Shown: piece by piece, positions 6,870 through 13,862 of the stretch | Layout: every line of letters begins with the position of its first letter | Position numbering within the stretch: position 1 is the first letter of the stretch | NCBI GenBank assembly: GCA_001920085.1 | Contig: MNJC01000102.1 | Span: 1 to 19,649 of the forward strand | Direction: 5' to 3' | DNA: 19,649 nt | From: Actinobacteria bacterium 13_1_20CM_4_69_9 | GTDB lineage: Bacteria > Actinomycetota > Thermoleophilia > Gaiellales > Gaiellaceae | Program-made: the position numbers and the translations under genes | The notes under the pieces: generated by a model | What the model was told of the DNA's origin: nothing | Database searches by the model: none | Seen by the model: only the letters and a program-made list of their open reading frames with translations

Positions 6870-6898
6870 CCGCTGGATGCTAGATCGTCGGCGTGCGC

Positions 6899-7531
6899 TT
6901 ACGGCAGCGCGCGGGTGAGGTTCCGGGCGCTCGCGTTGGCGGCGTGGAAGGTCAGCGCCTCCTGGGCCGCGAGGCTACCGGTGCCGTCGCTGTAGATCGC
7001 GGACAGGACGTTGCGACGGACTTCGTAGACGGCAACGGCCGACCTCCTCACGGTCTTGCCCCGAATCCTGGCCGACGCCTGGTCGTGCACCGCCACGTAT
7101 GCCAGGGAAAGATGCGGAACGACCAGGCGCGAGAGGCGGTGCGTGGTCGGGACGGAGCCGCTCACGGGACCCGTCATCGGACGTGCCGGGCACGTCGCGA
7201 GCGCTCTGTTGAGCTCCGCAAGTGCGGCCTTCGTGCCGCCTGCCGTGTAGCTCAGCACTTCGTTCGAGATCTGCGGAACGTGGCCCCCGTGCAGGTACGC
7301 GACCTGTAGTCGACCTGTCCGCAGGCCGTCGCTCGGGAACGCGAAGTCGCAAAGGTCGAGCGAGACCTGGTGCTTGACGACGTCGCCCTGGGGAAGCATC
7401 CGCATCCGGTAACCGGCGCCGACCTGGGCCGGCGTGAGGACAATGCGCTCGACGAGGGGCGTGGCGGCCGCGCCCCGCGCGACTCCGGCGAGGGCGGCGA
7501 CGAGCAGGACTGCGGCGACGCTGCGAGGCAC
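6899..7531 (-). CDS. Secreted protein of unknown family
   Basis: A 210-residue protein with a signal peptide (MPRSVAAVLLVAALAGVARGAAA, cleavage around 22-24). The mature part starts LVERIVLTPAQVGAGYRMRMLPQGD and has two Cys (in DLCDFAF and ATCPARP), compatible with one disulphide. Later segments are predicted strands (LSLAYVAVHD, SAVAVYEVRRNVLSAIYSDG). The layout recalls actinobacterial exported proteins that resemble the PknH-like extracellular sensor fold, but I cannot confirm homology. It lies on the minus strand upstream of DUF1697 with 29 bp between them and is divergent from the GTPase gene. Confidence 0.7.
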   Translation of the reverse strand: MPRSVAAVLLVAALAGVARGAAATPLVERIVLTPAQVGAGYRMRMLPQGDVVKHQVSLDLCDFAFPSDGLRTGRLQVAYLHGGHVPQISNEVLSYTAGGTKAALAELNRALATCPARPMTGPVSGSVPTTHRLSRLVVPHLSLAYVAVHDQASARIRGKTVRRSAVAVYEVRRNVLSAIYSDGTGSLAAQEALTFHAANASARNLTRALP

Positions 7532-7586
7532 GGCCCCTTCATCGGCAGCCGGCTAGGTCGTCTTGAACGGGTCGTGCTAGCCTCGC

Positions 7587-8450
7587 TTGCATGCTCGGCT
7601 GGCTCGTCGCGGTACGACAGAAAAACGGCTAGTCCGCCGCTTCCAGAACCAAGCGTCGGTGGAAGCGGCGAACGGCCCGTATGCCGATTTGCGCAAGTGG
7701 GTGCAGGAGCAGCTCGAAGAGACGCGCGGCCGCTCGCGTGTCGTTCACCGCGACTCGATCTCGGTCCCCCGCGAAGGAGCCGCACAGATCGCGCTGGTCG
7801 GGCCGCCGAACGCCGGCAAGTCATCACTGCTGCAGGCGCTGTCACAGATCCAGATCAAGACCGGGGACTACGCCTTCACGACCACACGGCCGGTCCCGGC
7901 GCTGACGCGACTGCGCGGCGTGCTCGTCCAGCTCGTCGAGATTCCCGGGCTGATCGAGGGTGCCGCCGAGGGCCGGGGCGGGGGTCGGGCATTGCTCGGC
8001 GTGCTGCGTGGCGCCGACGGAATCGTGCTCTGCCATGACGCCGCACAACCCGAGTCGCTCGACGCCATCCGCGCGGAGCTCGAGCTCGCGGCGATCGAGA
8101 AGCCGACGCTCGTCGTCGCGACGAAGACGGACGAAACGCCGCCGCCCGAGGGCGCGCTCGGCGTATCGGTTCTCGACGAAGAGAGCCTCGAGGCGCTGCG
8201 TGACGCGGTCTGGGATCTGACGGGCCTGATCCGGGTCTTCCTGCGCCGTCCCGGTCACGACGAGGCGGAGCCGCGGCCGCTCCGCCCGCCGGCGACGGTG
8301 TCGGACGTCGCGCGCACGATCCACCACGACGTCGAGGCGGCGTGCACCGGCGCGCGCATCTGGGGCTCGAGCGCCCGTTTCGACGGACAGCGCGTCGGGC
8401 GCGACCACGTCGTCGCGGACGGCGACACGATCGAGGTGCTCGTCCGCTAG
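7587..8450 (+). CDS. DRG/Obg-like GTPase with C-terminal TGS domain
   Basis: GTP-binding protein of the DRG/Obg group. P-loop GPPNAGKSS (72-80); switch II shown as EIPGLIEGAAEGRGGGRALLG (118-138); G4 motif TKTD (179-182) in place of the usual NKxD; TGS domain from about 219 to 287 (VFLRRPG to DGDTIEVLVR). Relatives act in ribosome-associated translation control. The N-terminus is short: the frame opens after a stop at 7578, giving a TTG at 7587 or a GTG at 7659, and about 50 residues of the usual helical N-terminal part are not seen. Neither start has a clear Shine-Dalgarno, so the true start is uncertain. It ends with a stop that shares CTAG with the convergent paaD stop. Confidence 0.85.
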   Translation: MHARLARRGTTEKRLVRRFQNQASVEAANGPYADLRKWVQEQLEETRGRSRVVHRDSISVPREGAAQIALVGPPNAGKSSLLQALSQIQIKTGDYAFTTTRPVPALTRLRGVLVQLVEIPGLIEGAAEGRGGGRALLGVLRGADGIVLCHDAAQPESLDAIRAELELAAIEKPTLVVATKTDETPPPEGALGVSVLDEESLEALRDAVWDLTGLIRVFLRRPGHDEAEPRPLRPPATVSDVARTIHHDVEAACTGARIWGSSARFDGQRVGRDHVVADGDTIEVLVR

Positions 8451-8932
8451 ATCGTCTTGAACTGCTCGAACGGCTGGCGGCAGCTCGGGCAGTAGCGCAA
8501 CGACCGGCAGGGAGTCGGCCCGAAGATGTTCTCCAGCTTCGTGTCGGTCGACCCGCAGTACGGGCAGCGAAAGACGTTCGACTGCAGCTGCACGAGGGTG
8601 GGTGCCGACGCCTCGCGCGGCGCGGGGGGTGCGAAGCCCGACACGCGGAGCTTCTCGCGACCCTCCGGCGTTATGCGGTCGGTCGACCACGAGTCGTCCT
8701 TCAGCACCTCGATCTCCGGCTCCGCGCCGAGCTCGCGAATCCGCTCGGCCATCGCGTCGCGCATCACCTCGAGCGCCGGGCAGCCGAGGAAGGTCGGCGT
8801 GAAGGCGACGCGCACCGTCCCGTTCGCGACGCCGACGTCACGGATGACGCCGAGGTCGACGAGCGAGATGACGGGGATCTCGGGATCGGGGATCTCCGCG
8901 AGCGCGTTCCACACCTGCTCGGCGGTTACCAC
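8447..8932 (-). CDS. paaD: PaaD, phenylacetyl-CoA epoxidase maturation/accessory subunit
   Basis: Accessory protein of the phenylacetyl-CoA 1,2-epoxidase system; PaaD belongs to the DUF59/MIP18 iron-sulphur assembly group and is thought to help mature the complex. 161 residues. The DUF59 part (about 1-80) has the motif TPTFLGCPA with Cys51. The C-terminal zinc-ribbon-like part has FRCPYCGS (Cys123 and Cys126) and PCRSLRYCPSCRQPFEQFK (Cys142, Cys148, Cys151), which is diagnostic of PaaD. GTG start at 8932 overlaps the PaaC stop by 7 nt. Last gene of the paaABCD run. Confidence 0.93.
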   Translation of the reverse strand: MVTAEQVWNALAEIPDPEIPVISLVDLGVIRDVGVANGTVRVAFTPTFLGCPALEVMRDAMAERIRELGAEPEIEVLKDDSWSTDRITPEGREKLRVSGFAPPAPREASAPTLVQLQSNVFRCPYCGSTDTKLENIFGPTPCRSLRYCPSCRQPFEQFKTI

Positions 8933-9504
8933 GCCGTCCCCGCAGGCTGCGAGCGCCGCACCATCGTCATCTCGACCCAGAGCTCGGCGAGCTCGGGGGA
9001 GTGCTCGTCGCGGCCGGCGTCGAGCAACGGCCGCAGCTCATCGAGCGCAGCGGTGAAGCGCGGCTCGTCCTTCAACCGGTCGAACCACATCTGGGCGTGC
9101 ATGCGGTGGTACGCCTCCTCGCGGTCGATCTTCGCCGCGAGCCCGGCGATCTCCGCGTCGTCCGACTGCTTCAGCTGCTCGAGCCGCGCCGCGTCGGCCT
9201 GCTCGTAGAGGTAGTGGCGCGCGATCGTCTTCTCCCAGTCGAGCAGCCGGAGCTCGACGAGGCGCGTGCAGCGGTACTCCTCCGGCGCGCGGTCGAAGGC
9301 AAGCTCGTCCGCAGTGGTGCCCTGCTCGCCCGCCACGAGCTCGTACAGCGCGCGTGCATGGCCGATCTCGTTCTGGGCGATCGACGAGAACGCGACGTCT
9401 TCCTCGAGCAGCGGCGCGATCCCAGTCCACTCGGAGTCGCGCCAGCCGAGGATCAGCTCGTCGTCAGCGATCTCGAGCAACGAGCGCGCTTCCGACTCGT
9501 TCAC
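8926..9504 (-). CDS. paaC: PaaC, phenylacetyl-CoA epoxidase structural subunit
   Basis: Ferritin-like subunit that pairs with PaaA in the epoxidase heterodimer; it lacks a functional diiron site in known systems. 192 residues from a GTG at 9504. Recognised by ELILGWRDSEWTGIAPLLEEDVAFSSIAQNEIGHARALYELV and the later DWEKTIARHYLYEQADAARLEQL and EEAYHRMHAQMWFDRL. PaaC is usually about 250 residues, so the C-terminal region is short by some 50 residues with a clean stop overlapping paaD. The gene overlaps the paaB stop by 41 nt. Whether the shortening is lineage-typical cannot be judged here. Confidence 0.9.
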   Translation of the reverse strand: MNESEARSLLEIADDELILGWRDSEWTGIAPLLEEDVAFSSIAQNEIGHARALYELVAGEQGTTADELAFDRAPEEYRCTRLVELRLLDWEKTIARHYLYEQADAARLEQLKQSDDAEIAGLAAKIDREEAYHRMHAQMWFDRLKDEPRFTAALDELRPLLDAGRDEHSPELAELWVEMTMVRRSQPAGTAW

Positions 9505-9754
9505 GTGCCCTCCTCAGCTTCTCCTTCAGCGAGTAGCCGTCGACGCGGTGGTAATTGCGCTTGAGCTCGTCGACGAACTCGTCGACCTCGATGATCGCCT
9601 CGCGCGGGACGACCCAGAGGGCCTCGGACTCGCCGCGGCGACCGTAGAACTCCTTGGCGTACTGCTCGGCGAAGTCGTGGTTGGCGGCCTCGAGCGAGCC
9701 CGCGTGATGGAACGGCTGGCCCTTGCGCTCCTGACGGAAGATCTCGTAGATCAC
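9464..9754 (-). CDS. paaB: PaaB, phenylacetyl-CoA epoxidase small subunit
   Basis: Small bridging subunit of the epoxidase complex. 96 residues from a GTG at 9754: IYEIFRQERKGQPFHHAGSL, then the diagnostic DFAEQYAKEFYGRRGESEALWVVPR and a charged tail. In the family the start is followed by a strand and W/F-V-F or IYEIF, so this GTG fits. It lies 5 bases after the paaA stop and its 3' end overlaps paaC by 41 nt. A longer antisense-type extension of this frame upstream across paaA is rejected because it is out of frame with a conserved protein there. Confidence 0.93.
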   Translation of the reverse strand: MIYEIFRQERKGQPFHHAGSLEAANHDFAEQYAKEFYGRRGESEALWVVPREAIIEVDEFVDELKRNYHRVDGYSLKEKLRRARERVGSALVARDR

Positions 9755-9759
9755 GCGCG

Positions 9760-10659
9760 CTACGCCGCTTCGGCGAGCACGACCTGGCGCACCCACGCGG
9801 AGCTCTCGCGTGCCTTGCGCCGCAGGTCGAGCCGGTCCTGCGACTTCGGGCCGTGCCCCGTGACGACGCTGCGCAGCTCGTCCCAGTCCGGCTCCGTGTA
9901 CTCCCACACGCCATCGTCGTTCTTTCGCAGGTCGGCGTCCGGCACCGTGAGGCCGAGCTCCCAGATCTGCGGCACGTAGCCGTCGAGGAACTGCTGCCGC
10001 GCCTCCTCGTTGCCCTGCGACTTGATCCGCCAGACGTACATCGGGTCTTCGTCCTTCGCGATCGGGTTGCCGTGGAACTGCATCAGCGGCCCCCACCAGC
10101 GGTCGACCGCCTCCTGCACGAGCTCGCGCTGCGCGTCGGTGCCGTTCATCAGCGTCAGCACGACGTCGCGGCCGTGCAGGATGTGGAACGACTCCTCCCA
10201 GCAGATCTTCTTCATGATGCGCGCGTACGGCGCGTAGGAGCACTTCAGCAGCGCCTTCTGCGAGATGATCGCCGCGGCGTCGACGAGCCAGGCGATGACG
10301 CCGACGTCGCCCCACGTCTTCGTCGGGTAGTGGAAGACGTTGTGGAACTTCGCCTTCCCGGAGATGAGGTCGTCGAGGCACTGCTCGCGCGGCTTCCCGA
10401 GATCCTCGACGACGCGGTAGATCAGCTGCGAGTGCCCGACCTCGTCCTGCACCTTCGCGGTCAGCGCGAGCTTCCGCTGGAGCGTCGGCGCGCGCAGGAT
10501 CCATTCGCGTTCGGGGAGGACGCCCATCAGCTCCGAGTTGCCGTGCATCTCGATGAACTTGATGAGCTTCGCCCGGTAGTCGTCGGGCATCCAGTCGGTC
10601 GCCTCGACCTGGCCGCCGGACTGGACGTACTCGAGGAATGACTGTTCGCGCTCGGTCAT
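9760..10659 (-). CDS. paaA: PaaA, phenylacetyl-CoA epoxidase catalytic subunit
   Basis: Diiron oxygenase subunit that forms the ring 1,2-epoxide of phenylacetyl-CoA using O2. 299 residues from the ATG at 10659 (MTEREQSFLEY). Carboxylate/His iron-ligand motifs visible: DEVGHSQ (E73, H76) and WEESFH (E156, H159). Also GNSELMGVLPEREWILRAP, FHNVFHYPTKTWGDVGVIAWL and RIKSQGNEEARQQFLDGYVPQI, all typical of PaaA. The frame extends to 10719 but the extra residues run through the operator, so the ATG at 10659 is preferred. First gene of the paaABCD operon, driven from the operator region. No paaE reductase gene is visible next to it. Confidence 0.96.
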   Translation of the reverse strand: MTEREQSFLEYVQSGGQVEATDWMPDDYRAKLIKFIEMHGNSELMGVLPEREWILRAPTLQRKLALTAKVQDEVGHSQLIYRVVEDLGKPREQCLDDLISGKAKFHNVFHYPTKTWGDVGVIAWLVDAAAIISQKALLKCSYAPYARIMKKICWEESFHILHGRDVVLTLMNGTDAQRELVQEAVDRWWGPLMQFHGNPIAKDEDPMYVWRIKSQGNEEARQQFLDGYVPQIWELGLTVPDADLRKNDDGVWEYTEPDWDELRSVVTGHGPKSQDRLDLRRKARESSAWVRQVVLAEAA

Positions 10660-10666
10660 CGACAAG

Positions 10667-10686
10667 ACCCTAACGATCGTTAGGGT
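10667..10686. promoter_or_regulatory. Perfect 20-bp palindrome, PaaR/TetR operator
   Basis: ACCCTAACGATCGTTAGGGT is a perfect inverted repeat between the divergent paaA and TetR-family genes. Its core CTAACGATCGTTAG fits the CNAACGNNCGTTNG consensus that I recall for the Thermus PaaR regulator of phenylacetate degradation. The palindrome ends 8 bases before the regulator start (10694) and begins 8 bases after the paaA start, so binding would block both genes. This makes autoregulation and paa repression by the neighbouring TetR protein likely. Confidence 0.8.
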
Positions 10687-10693
10687 ACCCCAC

Positions 10694-11269
10694 GTGGGCA
10701 CGAGGCGAAACGAGCTCACCCGCCAGGCGGCCCGGCTCTTCGCGGAAAAGGGCTATCACGGGACGTCGATCGGCGATCTCGCCGAGGCGATGGGCGTCCA
10801 GAAGGGCTCTCTCTACGCACACATCGACTCGAAGGCAGACCTCCTGTGGGACGTCGCACGCGACGGGGCCGCCGCCTTCCACGCGGCGCTCGACGGGATC
10901 GACGACGGTTTGCCGGCCACGGAGAAGATCCGGCTCGCACTGCGGGCGCACCTGCGCGTCGTCGCCGAGCAACTCGACGTGGCGACTGTCTTCATCCGCG
11001 AGTGGCGCTACCTCGACGGCGAGCGCCGCGAAGAGTTCCTCGCGGAGCGGCGACGCTACGAGGAGCGCTTCCGCGCGTTCTTCCGCGAAGGGCGCGAGCT
11101 CGGCGAGCTGCGCACCGATCTCGACGACTCGACGGCGACCTTGCTGGCGCTGTCCGCGGCGAACTGGGCCTATACGTGGATCCGGCCGGAGACGGACACG
11201 GAGCAGCTCGCCGACCGCTTCGACGAGGTGCTGCTCGACGGCATGCGCGGCTACTCGACGCCGCGGTAG
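10694..11269 (+). CDS. paaR: TetR/AcrR-family regulator, PaaR-like
   Basis: TetR-family regulator of 191 residues from the GTG at 10694. The N-terminal HTH (about 8-54) reads NELTRQAARLFAEKGYHGTSIGDLAEAMGVQKGSLYAHIDSKADLLW, standard for the family. The ligand-binding C-terminal domain is helical. Its divergent location to paaABCD and the palindrome in the shared promoter suggest it responds to phenylacetyl-CoA or a related CoA ester; the ligand is not demonstrated here. It ends 19 bases inside the convergent VOC gene. Confidence 0.9.
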   Translation: MGTRRNELTRQAARLFAEKGYHGTSIGDLAEAMGVQKGSLYAHIDSKADLLWDVARDGAAAFHAALDGIDDGLPATEKIRLALRAHLRVVAEQLDVATVFIREWRYLDGERREEFLAERRRYEERFRAFFREGRELGELRTDLDDSTATLLALSAANWAYTWIRPETDTEQLADRFDEVLLDGMRGYSTPR

Positions 11270-11586
11270 GTGATCGCCTCGAGCTGACGGCCGTCCGGAT
11301 CCTCGAAGAAGAGCCCGACCGCGATCTCATGATCGCGCTCCTCGTTCGGAATGCCGGCCTCGTCGAGCTTGGCCCGCAATGCGCGCCGCTCCTCCTCCGA
11401 GACGCGAAACGCGACGTGCGTCCCGGGCCCGCCCTGCTCGTGGATCGCCATCGCGCCGCCTTGGACGTACGCCATCAGGGGATGGCCCTCGGCACGGACG
11501 ATCCTCGCGCCGAGAAACCGCTCGTAGAAGGCGCCGCAGCGGGCCGGATCGGGGCTCTCGACGGCGACGTGATCCAACCGTGGCAT
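11251..11586 (-). CDS. VOC/glyoxalase-like protein
   Basis: Single-module vicinal-oxygen-chelate protein, 111 residues. It begins LDHVAVESPDPARCGAFYERFLGARIV with candidate metal ligand His6; a second ligand candidate is His57 in GTHVAFRV and the acidic third is Glu103 in GRQLEAITY. Fold and length are typical of a VOC dioxygenase/glyoxalase half. Substrate unknown. The gene overlaps the regulator 3' end and is divergent from the lipid kinase gene with 11 bp between the starts. Confidence 0.88.
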   Translation of the reverse strand: MPRLDHVAVESPDPARCGAFYERFLGARIVRAEGHPLMAYVQGGAMAIHEQGGPGTHVAFRVSEEERRALRAKLDEAGIPNEERDHEIAVGLFFEDPDGRQLEAITYRGVE

Positions 11587-11597
11587 GCTCGCGGACG

Positions 11598-12485
11598 ATG
11601 AAGCGTGTCGTCCTGATCGTCAACCCGTACGCGTCGCGCGTCGACGACGCGACGCTCGCAGCCGTCGAGCGCACGCTCATGCGCGCGGCGTACGTGCGCA
11701 CGGTGCGCACAGAGCGTCCCGGCCATGCCGTCGAGCTCGCCCGTGAGGCGGGCGAGGCGGATGCGCTGATCGTCTTCTCCGGCGACGGGGGTTTCAACGA
11801 AGTCCTCAACGGGGTCGAGCACGACGATCTCCCGATCGGGTTCGTGCCGGGCGGGGGCACGAGCGTGCTGCCACGCGCCCTCGGGTTGCCGCGCGACGCA
11901 GAGGCCGCAGCGGACCAGCTCGCCGACGCGCTCGCGAACGAACGCACGCAGCGCATCTCGACCGGGCGCGTGAATGGACGCCGCTTCGCGTTCAACGCCG
12001 GCATCGGGATCGATGCGGAGGCGGTTCGGCGTGTCGACGAGCGCGGCCGCTCGCCGGAAGGCCAGCGCCCGGGCGACCTCGCCTTCGTCGCGGCCTTCGC
12101 GAAGCTTCTACTCGAGCGACGCGGGCGCTTCGAGCCCGTGCTCGAAGTCGTGGGCTACGGGCCGGCGGCTTTCGTCCTCGTGTCGAACGGGAGCCCGTAC
12201 ACGTTCCTGAAGGCGCTTGCGATCAAGACGGCGCCGGAGGCGGTGTTCGATGCCGGCCTCGACTTCCTCGCCCCACGCTCGCTGACCCCGCGCACGCTGC
12301 CGCCGCTCCTGCTCGCGCTCGCGACCGGCAAGCAGGCGCGAAATGCCTTCCGAGGGCACGACCTCGACCGAATCGAGGTCCGCTCCGAGTCACCCTTGCC
12401 GCTGCAGGCCGACGGCGAGGACCTCGGGGACGTGACGGAAGCCGTCTTCGAGGCGGAGAGATCGGCGGTGACCGTGCTAGTCTGA
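11598..12485 (+). CDS. Diacylglycerol kinase family lipid kinase
   Basis: DAGK catalytic-domain protein, 295 residues from the ATG at 11598. It begins KRVVLIVNPYAS, has the nucleotide-binding FSGDGGFNEVLNGV (about 64-77), PIGFVPGGGTS and the FNAGIGIDAEAVRRVDERG segment, all family hallmarks. Such proteins phosphorylate diacylglycerol or related lipids, and the family also includes phosphatidylglycerol/sphingosine-type kinases; the substrate is not clear. Its stop (TGA at 12483-12485) coincides with the left half of the PadR inverted repeat. An upstream extension starting in the VOC gene is rejected. Confidence 0.92.
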   Translation: MKRVVLIVNPYASRVDDATLAAVERTLMRAAYVRTVRTERPGHAVELAREAGEADALIVFSGDGGFNEVLNGVEHDDLPIGFVPGGGTSVLPRALGLPRDAEAAADQLADALANERTQRISTGRVNGRRFAFNAGIGIDAEAVRRVDERGRSPEGQRPGDLAFVAAFAKLLLERRGRFEPVLEVVGYGPAAFVLVSNGSPYTFLKALAIKTAPEAVFDAGLDFLAPRSLTPRTLPPLLLALATGKQARNAFRGHDLDRIEVRSESPLPLQADGEDLGDVTEAVFEAERSAVTVLV

Positions 12486-12503
12486 TAGTCCGGTGCGGAC
12501 TAT
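12485..12503. promoter_or_regulatory. Inverted repeat around the PadR start codon
   Basis: ATAGTCCG at 12485-12492 and CGGACTAT at 12496-12503 form a perfect 8-bp inverted repeat whose 3-nt spacer is exactly the GTG start codon of the PadR gene. PadR regulators commonly bind palindromes at their own promoters. If the transcript begins at or near the GTG, bound protein would sit over the initiation site, giving autorepression. As RNA the repeat would also place the start codon in a hairpin loop. Confidence 0.6.
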
Positions 12504-13020
12504 TCCACAGCAGACTACGACTTTGACGACGACCGAGGGCGTCGTGCTCGGGCTCCTCGCCGAGGGAGACCGCTCCGGCTACGACCTCCTCAAGCGAGCC
12601 GAGCGCAGCGTCGCTCACATGTGGGCGCCGGCGAAGAGCCAGCTGTACGCAGTCCTCCCGCGGCTCGTCGAGGCCGGTCTCGCCGGCCGCCGCACCGTCC
12701 GCCAGACGGGACGGCCGGACAAGCAGGTGTATCGCCTGACCCGCGCCGGGCGGGCCGCCGTGCGTCAATGGCTGGAAACGGCGCCGCCGAAATCGTGGGA
12801 CGAGCTGCTGCTCAAGGTCTTCTTCGCCGAGCTCTGCTCGCGCGAGGCGCTGCTGGCGCAGCTCGACGCCTATGCGGACGTGCAGCGCGGCTTCCTCGCG
12901 GAGTACGAGGCGATCGCGCCGGCGACACGCTACGGCGCGCTGACGCTCGAGTACGGGCTCGAGCTGATGCCCGCGCGGCTGAAGTGGCTGGAGAAGACGA
13001 GACGGGAGCTCTCGCGGTGA
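12493..13020 (+). CDS. PadR-family transcriptional regulator
   Basis: PadR-type regulator of 175 residues. N-terminal winged helix (about 13-90) includes GVVLGLLAEGDRSGYDLLKRAE, KSQLYAVLPRLVEAGLAGRR and the wing RPDKQVYRLTRAGRAAVRQWL. The C-terminal half (Vir_C-like, about 100-170) is helical, probably a coiled-coil dimerisation arm. GTG start sits in the inverted repeat spacer. Its stop overlaps the GTG of the next gene (GTGA). PadR proteins usually respond to phenolic or other small molecules; the ligand is unknown. Confidence 0.9.
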   Translation: MRTIPQQTTTLTTTEGVVLGLLAEGDRSGYDLLKRAERSVAHMWAPAKSQLYAVLPRLVEAGLAGRRTVRQTGRPDKQVYRLTRAGRAAVRQWLETAPPKSWDELLLKVFFAELCSREALLAQLDAYADVQRGFLAEYEAIAPATRYGALTLEYGLELMPARLKWLEKTRRELSR

Positions 13021-13850
13021 TCGCCGCGCTGCTCACGACCGCGGCGCTCGCGCTGTCGCCGCAGGCGGCGGCGGACGTGCAGCTCGCAGTGCAGCCGCGC
13101 TTCACCTACGACAAGCGGCGCGCGCTCGCGCTCCGGCTCGGTGTGGCGCAGTCGCAGGACGGGGTCGTGCGTCAGCCGCTCAGCTTCGAGGCCGGGCACG
13201 GGCGCAAGGTGGGCTACTGGACCCATCCCGACCGCGCCGGCCCGTGGCCGGTCGTCCTCTTCTCGCCGGGGTCGGACGGCAATGCGCGCACGCAGCTGCC
13301 GGACGCTGACCGCCTTGCCCGTCGCGGCCTCGCCTCGCTCACGGTCGCCCCGCCGGCCTCGCTGATCACATGCCGTGCCGCTGCCGACGTACGCTCGTAC
13401 GTGAACTACGTCGTCGGCCGCCGCCGGGCGCTCGACTTGCTCGTCAACCTGCGGGGTGCTGATCGGCGACGCGTAGCGGCGGTGGGTTTCAGCCTTGGAG
13501 CCTCGATGACAGCGACTCTCCTCGGCGTCGATCACCGCCTCCGCGGTGCCGTGATCCAGTCGAGTCGTGCCCACGAGAGCACGCCGCTCGGGGAGTACTG
13601 CGGCAGCGCGAGGTATGCGCGCGCCTACTCGGTGGTGGATCCGGTGCATTACGTCTCGCACTCCGCGCCGGCCAAGCTCCTCTTTCAGAACGGCAGGCAA
13701 GACACCGGATCGCCGGAGGCGGATGTGAACGCTCTGGTGGCGGCGGCGAACGGCCCGAAGGAGCAGCGCTGGTACGACGCTCCCCATGAGTTGAACGATC
13801 AGGCGCGCGCCGAACGCGACGCGTGGCTCGTGCAGCTTCTCGCGGGGTAG
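13017..13850 (+). CDS. Secreted alpha/beta hydrolase (dienelactone hydrolase/PAF-acetylhydrolase-like)
   Basis: A 277-residue protein starting at the GTG overlapping the PadR stop. A short signal peptide (IAALLTTAALALSPQAAA) is likely. The core has VVLFSPGSDGNAR near the first strands, the nucleophile elbow GFSLGAS (Ser159), a probable acid in NGRQDTGSPEAD and the catalytic His in YDAPHELND. The sequence resembles secreted dienelactone-hydrolase-fold or PAF-acetylhydrolase-like enzymes. Cysteines at LITCRAA and EYCGSAR might form a disulphide. Substrate unknown. It is directly upstream of the 2-oxoacid dehydrogenase genes, 12 bp apart, likely in the same transcript. Confidence 0.85.
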   Translation: MIAALLTTAALALSPQAAADVQLAVQPRFTYDKRRALALRLGVAQSQDGVVRQPLSFEAGHGRKVGYWTHPDRAGPWPVVLFSPGSDGNARTQLPDADRLARRGLASLTVAPPASLITCRAAADVRSYVNYVVGRRRALDLLVNLRGADRRRVAAVGFSLGASMTATLLGVDHRLRGAVIQSSRAHESTPLGEYCGSARYARAYSVVDPVHYVSHSAPAKLLFQNGRQDTGSPEADVNALVAAANGPKEQRWYDAPHELNDQARAERDAWLVQLLAG

Positions 13851-13862
13851 GCTTCGCCCGCA

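Noticed and set aside
9464..10504. 346-codon minus-strand frame covering paaB and upstream
   Set aside because: Only its last 96 codons are PaaB. The upstream part is a different frame of paaA on the same strand and has no homology.
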